Shown piece after piece: positions 55,806 to 64,000 of a DNA stretch of 64,000 bases (its first letter is position 1; every line of letters begins with the position of its first letter). The notes below the pieces were generated by a model. It worked only from the letters and a program-made list of their open reading frames with translations. It made no database searches and was not told the origin of the DNA. A program made the position numbers and the translations under genes. Origin of the DNA: Blakeslea trispora (taxonomy: Eukaryota; Mucoromycota; Mucoromycetes; Mucorales; Choanephoraceae); assembly GCA_025331445.1 (NCBI GenBank), contig JAIWNE010000012.1, positions 310,001-374,000 on the forward strand, read 5' to 3'.

Positions 55806-58800
55806 TTACAGCCAAGGCATCCAAGTGCATTCCATTTGAGCCATCTTCTGAGGATTACTCGCTTGGGATATCAAATCGATTACGTTTTGGTTTAAGGGCT
55901 TTCCTGCATTCAGTGTCTTTTCACGATCAGCTTTGCAAGACAAGAATTGTGTTTTTGTTTGTACTTGAAGAACGTTTGTATTGATTCTTTCGCGGAATTG
56001 AACGTCTGTTACAGAGCGATGATTGGCTAGATGCCAAGTAGCGAGTTCATCTCTAACAAACAAGCATAAGTATTGATCTAGCTCAAACTCAGGCTCGGTT
56101 AGACAACGAGCAGTGGCCATCAGGCAACTTGTGAAAAGGCCCTCCACACCAATAGGCGTGATGAACTCTTGAATATTGGGTGTAAACCTGAAGGGTATAG
56201 CTTCGCCATTTCCGAATAGTGGGTTTGCTGCATTCCATCCTATAGCTTACAGTTAGTTGCAACACTTGCGAAAGTCAAATAGTTTAAACATACCAGGCAG
56301 TAACTCAGTCATCCAAACATTCCCTGTGTTTCTTGATATCATAATTTTATGAGGCATACGGTGACCGACACTGAAAATATAGGCCATCAACGTGGCGGTT
56401 GCATACTGGCCAGTAAAACGCTTACGTAACATCCAATAATCAGTGTATGAATTCATTATTTTGAATAGGTACTATATAAAACGTATCAGTTCCAAAAGTT
56501 CCATAAAAACCTATATCAACATGTAACTCACCTTGCTAAGGATATTCGATGGAACTATGTTTGTCGATATATAATCATTGATTTCCATACGTAAATTCAA
56601 GAGCTCTGTCTTCTGATTCATAATCTGTTGACAAAATATAGGGGTCAGTATAATGGCGTGTATGTCATATCTTTATGTTTACTTACATCCTTTTGAGTGT
56701 TGACATTGTTTTTGAATTTTTCAACAAAGTAAACCAAAGGATCATCTTTATGCATCTGAACACTGTCACAATGATCTTCGTATATATCATATAGTGATGT
56801 ATAAGAAGGATCATCCTGAATCATTCTAACATTAGGGGCAAGAGGCACTATAGCAGGCAAATGGAACTGCAAGTTGCGCATACGACTTTCTTTACGACGC
56901 TCGAGGATGTAATTGAGCATTCGGAATAGCTGCATCAATCTTTCCTCACGACGGAACTGGCGAGCTACTGGATTCTGAACTAGGAATGGATGAAGAGTAC
57001 CATCGTTTCCACGAATCGTGAGTCGTCTACAACAATTTCCATAACTACGAATAATCTCGACTTCTGGTAAGAATCGGTCGATACGCAAAAAGTCGTTTGC
57101 ATTATCCTTAAGCTATATAGAATAAAACTTTGCATTAGCACGTTTAAACCAGCATGCTTCATTCATATTACCATCAAGTATTGACCAGGGATTTCAACAT
57201 CATCAAATTTCTGATGTTGGAATTCAACAAGATAATGGCTAGAGGTCTCTAGTTTGTGCTTACGAGGACGGGCATCTAACATAGCTTCGAACTTGTCGCG
57301 CCATAATCTCAATTTGGCTACATATTCTTCGAGGTTTAGTTTGGCTTTAGCAAAATCATTGACAAAAGCTGTCTTCATGTGTCCAGGATAAAGACTGTCA
57401 GCAAACCTGTGGATGTTAGCTACAGTAGCATGTGTCAATTGGAATGTGTCATTTGGATTGCTCAATCGAGTCAGTAGTTGCTGCATAAATCAATGTTAGA
57501 ATACAACCTCATATGAACGTGTGTCAAAGCAATCGCTAGTCTTACCTGAGCCCCTTCGTTATACAATGCAACAACCAGACGATACATATCTTCGTCAGCC
57601 TGAGGCTTGAATTTGAGCTGAATCTGGTCTACCATGGTCTCCATAGATAAAGCTAGTAATGGGTATCCTGTTTTTAGCATTGACATAATTTCATCCAATG
57701 GACTAGCAGCTGTATTGATCTGAGAAGGCAAAAGTCCACGTTGATGAGGAGCAGATCCATTGGAAGGTACTGAGCCAGCTGAGGCAGTGGCAGGGAAAGG
57801 CTGTTGTGTCTGGGGCTGCTGGCTTGCTTGCTGTGTCTGAGGCTGTGTCTCCTTTGCTGATTTGTTGTCGCCTGGGGAAGATATCTGGTCTGAAGCAGCA
57901 GGCGTATGGCTTGGTTCTTGTGCTGTTGATTCTTCAGTCTTTACTGAAACTGCTTCTTTCTTGCATTCAGTGTCAACATCCATCTCATTTTTAGTTGAAT
58001 CGTTTTCTGATATGCTTGCATCTTCTTCTTTCTTCTCTTCTGGCTCATCGTCTTTGTTTTCCGATGTAGCTACTTCATTCTTATTCTCATCTGAAGCTCG
58101 AGAGTTGTTGACTGATGAAGAATTAGTTTCTGTTGAAACTGTATTATTCTGTTGTGCGGCTTCGGCTGTCATGTTGGCTTGCAAAACACTGGCACGCTTT
58201 AACATATCTTCTTTAGCAGTTCTCAGTTGGAAATGAAGGGCTTGAGGGAACTGTTTGGCGATACGTATGAGAATAGCACGAGCATGTCTGCCTTCACGAT
58301 GCTGAAGTGCTGTAAGCAATTGAGGAATAAACGTAATCCAATACCATACAGGCCATTCACCTTTGTAGTTTTCGACAGCTCTGGAGATAGTGCCATTTTG
58401 GTCATCTAAACTCAGAAGCCACAAAATGCGCAACAGATGCTTGCGAGCCTTGGCGTTTTTGTATAGTCCTGATGCTTGCAAATAACAGCTAACAGCACTG
58501 TTGGCCCATGACAAATCCTTTGGATTTTCTTTAAAGCGTCGATCATTGTAACGACCCCATTCAGCCCAAGCACGAGGCAATGTCATATCAATTTGAACAG
58601 CATTAACATAGGCTTCATTGGCTTCATTGTTGTGGTTGAGTTTTGCCAAAAACATGCCTTTAAGTGTGAAGAATTCAGCCTTTTGTTGATGCGTGAAATA
58701 CATCAGGTTTGTGTTGTTGATAACGTCAAGTCCAGCAGCCAGTTCATTAGTGTTTTGATAATAACATTTTGCTTGCTCTCGAAGTTTCAAGAATGCTTCT

Positions 58801-61800
58801 TGAATTTCAATATTAGGAAGTGTATAAATCTTGGTCAGGTAGTTAATACACACATCATATAACTGATGCTTTCGAGCAACATGAGCAAAGCGATTGATTA
58901 TCCATGCAGTTTCATGATAACCGCGATAAGCATATGAATGCCCACTACTAGCATTGTTTTGTCCTGATGTAGGTTGAAGCAGAGGAATCAGAGGCAAATA
59001 GGTTCTGTTGATAGCGCTAAAGATATGCTGGCGCCATGCCACCAAATCGCTCCATATGTTGATGTCATCCCACATGTTGGGTAGACGCTCGCGCCAAGTT
59101 CCTAAAATACTACGCAGTTCAGCCGATTTCATATCAAGGTTTTGAGCATTCGTACTAGACAAGCTTTTGAAAATTTGACTAGCTTCGGAGAGCTCCAGGT
59201 ATTGTTGGAATGTCTGTAACAGAGGTAAATGACTTTGAGCTATCACAGGCGGTAAAGAATACCATTTGCGCAGAGCGAGCTGGACCCCTTCTTCGCATAT
59301 CTGAGTAAATTCGGGTAGTTTGTCTTGGCTTGTCTGAGACTTGATCAAAGACAAGAATCCTTCGAATATCTTTTGGCGAGGCAAAAACAGGTCGGTGGTT
59401 TGATGTAATGATTGTTCCAACAACTCACGCTCGGCAGTCCAATCAGACAATCTCCAAGCACATTCAAGCAACAAACTGGTGTTATTGTCATGCTTTGCCA
59501 AATCTGACAATACATCCCATTGTTGCAGCTTTTGAGTACACATGATCCAGTGCTCTTCCCATAGCATGCTCTCTGACTCTGCTTGAGGCAAAACACCGCT
59601 GCGAGCCTTTATTTGGACGTTTTCATACATATGTTGAGCCTGTTGCCACATACCACATTGTTCACAGGACAAAGTCATATTCGTTTCTGAATATATACTG
59701 CGACGGCGCCAAAGACCATAAAACATATCGTCTTCATTTAGTGCTGAGTAGAGTTCACTTAAGGCATCAAGTGTGCGTTGATGATTCATTTGCTCCTCAC
59801 GAGAGATGTCTGTTAGGCGGCCAGTGACAGCCTGTCTCTGAAGCATCTCGATAGCAGTGTGCCAGCAATTTTGTGTCTTACCCAAATACTTTATCAGATG
59901 AGAAGGAATTGAAATCGTTGGCTTTGTATTTGAGATACCATTCAGAATAGCTTGCACAACATTAGGTCTTCGCTCAGATTGTTTGTTGTGATACTCCTTA
60001 GAAAGTAGCACAGTCAATGCCTTAGTCACATCATGGCGCTCGACGCTTGAAAGAGCAGACCAGCACATAGGAAACAAATCAACCCAAAGCTTAAAAGCAA
60101 CATCGTCATCCAAATATTGCAGTTGGCGAATATCATCCAAAGTGTCTTTCACGTCAACTTTTTGAATAGCTTTTAGGAACGATCGGTGGTTCTTAATTAC
60201 TTCAAAAACATCTTCAGGGACATCAACCTCCATTGTATCGTCGTTGTTTTCGCGTCTACTGAATATACTTATTGGTTTAACCTTCAAGGTGTAAGGAGCA
60301 GTTACTTGTGTGTCTATCTTGACTGATCCAATGAGTAGATCAAGAGCTTGGTGTAGCCAGAAGTGGTTTGCTAGAGGCTCCCAGTTTTGAACGCCCAAGA
60401 TGTAATTGAGTCGCAAAGGCAAGAATTGTCCAATACTCTTATCGAATATAGACATAAATTGAGCTCTTATTTTGGGATTTTCATTTCTTGTCCCAAGCAA
60501 GAAGGCTTGTTCCATTCGTACTGTCAATTCTGAACGAGCAAAACTAGGATTGCTATAGATCTTGAGAACCAACATTAAAAAGTCTTCTGTCAAGCTGGCA
60601 TTCTGGCGAGTCTCAACAGTCATCATTTTTCCAAGCAGACCAGCTTTTTCTTTTATAGTGGGAATTGGATCAGTCTTGTCAAGGACCCATTCACTCAAGA
60701 TATCAAGAATGTTTCGCAATAGAGTAGCGTCGGGTGACTTTTCAATCAATTGAATTAAGCAAGTCAAAAACCAGCGACGCTGATCACCCAGATATACAAT
60801 ACGTTTCTTGAGCAACGATAAGCCTGAGATCAACAAACTCACTTGGGATTCAATAGGTATACTTGAGGTAGAAAGCGAAGGTAAAGTATGCTCTTTAGTT
60901 AGCAACTGAAGCATTTTGACAATGCCAGGCACATATGGATCTAAATAAGCACTATCACTTAAGCTTGCAGCTTGCGACAACTTCAGAACACCAAAAATGT
61001 TACTCATGCTACTCAAGCCCTCCTGGATGGTATTGTTGATTAGGTTTATAAAAGCAGATACTTCAACCGGTTGCACCGACTGTTGGCTTCCAGCGCCTTG
61101 CTCAGAGCCAAGTATGTTGTTGACATCACTTTTGCTGCTTGCTTCATCTAATGGCATAATGCTTGAGGAGTCCTCATCCATCGGATCGGTAAAGCTAGAA
61201 TCAATAGGTGTAGCGGCAGCAGTAGGGCTAAGTGCGGATGTAGGTGGAGTTGTAGCGGGTGTGCTTACAGATGGTGGCACTGCAGTTGAATTCGAGGGAT
61301 CTTGAGAGCTAGATGCAAGAGTATTCTTATGTTTGTTGATAGCATCTATAACATATACTAGCACAGGATAGAGAGCAGTTTGAATACGAGAGTTTTCTGA
61401 CCTGATACTTGATTCGAGTAATCGATGAAGCTGATTGATATTTGAGATAAACCAATCAGTTTCACGGTGAGCAATATCTGCACTGAGAATTTCCAAAGCA
61501 CTACAAACGCTTGATACAACCATCTCGTTTGCTTCTTTAAAAATAAGTGAGCGCTCCAAATGGCTGAATCGGATGGATACATCAGACCACAAGTCTGGTT
61601 TGAGGAAGGATTTGATTAGCTCAATGGTTCTTTGAACAAGTCGCTTTTGAATCAAGTCAGATGGGTTGAAAACCATACAAGCAAGGCGGACCAAATATCC
61701 AACTACATTTTCACGTAATGTGAGACTGGGAGAGTACTCTCTATAGCCTGGAGGCTTTGTGCTAGTGGCTGAGGCAGGAGAGGGTATGGCTTTAACTTCT

Positions 61801-64000
61801 CCGCTTGAGGTTTGCACTTGAGCTTTCTTGTTTGGATTCTCTACATTATCTTCATCAATCATGTTTGAGTCCTCGTCATCGATATCCATCTTGCGCTTAT
61901 TTGGAGATCCAGGAGAAGAAGCTTCTTCGTTCATTCTTGTGTCGTGTGTTTTTTGCAACTCTATGCGCTTTCTTTCCCATTTAATTATAAGCTCTGTTAA
62001 TTCTACAGTCAAAAGCTTGTGTTCAGGTGTTGCGTTTTGTAGTAAACCAAGCTTAGGTAATGTGTTGACAATTTGAGGTAAAAAGTGCTCTCTATATTCG
62101 AAGAAGAGATCTGAGTGACGAATAAGTAGCTGGTAGACATTGACCATTTGGGATATACTATGAGTGTCTTCAACTACAACTTTGCGTGTCAGACGAACCC
62201 AAGTTGGTACACGTTCATTGGTTTGTGGAGCAATTCGGACAGGCAATACAGGAGCAATGATATCAAGACCTTGCTTCACTAATACACGTGCCTCAGAAGA
62301 ATGTGCGCGAAGTAAAGCAGCATAGATTTGAATGGCTATTTTGCTGGGTGTATCGTAGGCTGCAATGAAGTGTGAGATCAGCACATAAGCTGCCTGCTTG
62401 CTAGTAGCATCTTCTAAGCGCAAGTAATTCCATCCAAATTTGATCACTTCTTTCCTACGATCAGCCAACAAATGAGGAGCATATTGTACAATCATGGCAG
62501 TCATCTGTAACAACTCAATTCGAAGAGAATCTTCAATATACTGGTTGTCTTCAGATGATTCCATCATCAGATTAGCCCAAATCTTTTCATCTAACCGTTC
62601 CATCATGTTGGCGTCTAGAATTTCTGCAAGGTCGACATCCTTTCTTACAAATGTTGCCAATAAGGAAGGATTTACTACTTGACGTAATGCAACCATTTTC
62701 AAATTTGAAGGTATACTGTTGTCTGTAAACATGGTCAAGAACTTGTCGAGTATGTATCGTCGCTGCTTGCTCGTGGACTTTAGGGCAACATTCTCCAAAA
62801 AGAATCGCTGCAAGAAAGATAGGTCGGCCATTGTCTCGTGTGCAAATAAAGCAACAAGGTCGAAAATGAGGTCAACTTCATCGCTATTCTTTTCCAAATA
62901 TTTTATAAAGATCTTTGCTATCAACAATAGTTCTCGAGTAGCCATTAAGCTGTATTTCTCTTCTCTTTGCTGATGAGACAAAAAGTTCTGTTGCCGCTTA
63001 CGCCATAGCTCAAGTAAACAATTGAAGACTTCAGGATGTGAAGCTAGATAATCAGGATTGTAATTGACAAGTGTATGAATGATATTGACTCCACGATAGT
63101 GAAGCATACTGAAAGAAGATGACGAGCCGTTTGTATTCCCGTCTGTAGTCTTAAATGCCTTTGAAACCAATTCGTTTGATGTGTTGGCAACTTCTGCGCG
63201 TAAGCGAGAAGCTGACTCTATGTCTAAAATATCTGCAAACAGCTGAGAGCACGAATCATTGTCCAGACGCTCATAAAAGTAAGCAGTTGTTTCTACTGGG
63301 TATCGGTTTAAATATTTGATCAAATTAGGTCTGAAAGGGCTGGATACAGAACGACGCAAATACCCTTCCATCTCAAGCACGACTGTAACCAGTTCATCCA
63401 GAAAAATGTGTGCTGCAGCAGGAAGTAGATGAAAAATATTCAATATGGCAACGATGATTTTGATTTCATGATTCTCGCTTAAAGGCTTGTTGGCAGCTTC
63501 TTGAAGTACCTTTGGCTCAGCCCATTGCTTCAAGTGATCCAAGAGCTTTTTACCTATCTCCACTTTGAAATAGTTTGTCAACAGCTCTAACAATCTGGCT
63601 AGGCCTTCAAGGCCAGCAACACTCAAAGTTTTGTGATTGGAAAGTGTGGTTAGAATAGGACGAAGGCCTTGTTGAAGAAGCTCCTTGGGTAATTTGTGTT
63701 GCTGTGCCAAAACTTGCTTCAGACCACGATGAGCAGCCTCGACTACTTCTATCGACTTAGAATACAGTGACTTGAAAAACACTTGAATGATGCGGGCACG
63801 TGTATGGGTCTGTCGCTGACTACTGAAATCAGAACATGCAAGTGCTGCTGAAAGAAGTTTGATACAGACAATACGCAAGTTCATCAAGGAAGTGGTGTTT
63901 TTGTATTGAGAGCTACGACTAACTAATGCTTGGTCTTCGGCATCTGCCAATGCAAGTGCCTCGTGCAATAATCGAGTCAATTCGTCGTTGAACTCCAAGA
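55806..64000 (-). CDS. TRA1: Tra1/TRRAP-type SAGA/NuA4 subunit, 5' end outside window
   Basis: Exons from beyond 64000 to 57546, then 57480-57172, 57112-56687, 56624-56532, 56471-56294 and 56239-55806; about 2,630 residues are visible. Full Tra1 is about 3,700-3,800, so roughly the first 1,100 lie to the right. HEAT-type helical repeats fill 64000-60000. The FAT region follows from about 59950 (HTAIEMLQRQAV, LSEWVLDKT upstream). Next come the FRB-like stretch, a PI3K-like domain (RIDRFLPEVEIIRSYGNC, NYILERRKESRMRN, HRMPHKIMISRNTGNVW) and the FATC end QMECTWMPWL. The kinase-like domain lacks the usual catalytic HxxDxN and DFG motifs, as in all Tra1 proteins, so it is a pseudokinase. Tra1 recruits SAGA and NuA4 acetyltransferases to activators. 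A Ser/Glu/Gln-rich insert of about 150 residues (58180-57735) separates FAT from the kinase-like part. Confidence 0.95.

Noticed and set aside
55806..57480. Active PI3K-related kinase
   Set aside because: The kinase-like domain lacks the catalytic and metal-binding motifs, and the FAT/FATC context identifies Tra1, a known pseudokinase.

Overview
The window reads as nuclear DNA of a filamentous fungus, most likely one of the Mucoromycota. The genes are AT-rich and broken by many short introns (about 45-85 bp, GT-AG, with CTAAC-like branch sites). The products are typically fungal: Tra1, NAD-isocitrate dehydrogenase, an AIM24 protein, a bZIP factor and a membrane-anchored ADAM protease. The phylum is inferred from gene style and content; no rRNA or other taxonomic marker is present.

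Layout. 1-9.2 kb is gene-dense: a 3'-truncated glycine/alanine-segment repeat protein (-), a mitochondrial-type membrane protein (-), a small coiled-coil protein (+), Dcn1 (-) and an AIM24 protein (+). 9.2-22.7 kb is a repeat-rich island with no intact gene. It holds two abutting TA-flanked MITEs sitting in a decayed exon, and an 8.8 kb structure of two nearly identical 1.58 kb inverted arms (12633-14207 and 19839-21420) around a 5.6 kb spacer full of long microsatellites. 22.7-36.5 kb carries a C-terminally shortened PP4R3/Psy2-like protein, a lipid-droplet hydrolase (LDAH family), an ADAM metalloprotease, eIF2A and a small hypothetical gene. 36.5-55.5 kb carries a possible structured RNA, NAD-isocitrate dehydrogenase subunit 1 (-), an M20 peptidase, an ACSS3-type acyl-CoA synthetase, a bZIP factor (-), isovaleryl-CoA dehydrogenase (-), an aldehyde dehydrogenase (-) and a small secreted His/Asp-rich peptide. 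55.8-64 kb is the 3' two thirds of TRA1 (-), which runs off the right edge.

How genes relate. Several products are mitochondrial or act in acyl-CoA and TCA metabolism (Idh1, Ivd, the acyl-CoA synthetase, AIM24, the 4.0 kb protein). They are separate transcription units, and I see no true metabolic cluster.

Sequence quality. eIF2A carries four one-base homopolymer contractions within 240 bp, and IVD exon 1 is one base out of frame at an A-run. Local consensus errors are the simplest explanation, with pseudogenization the alternative. Exon coordinates were worked out by hand from splice sites, reading frame and family resemblance; no database search or alignment software was used.
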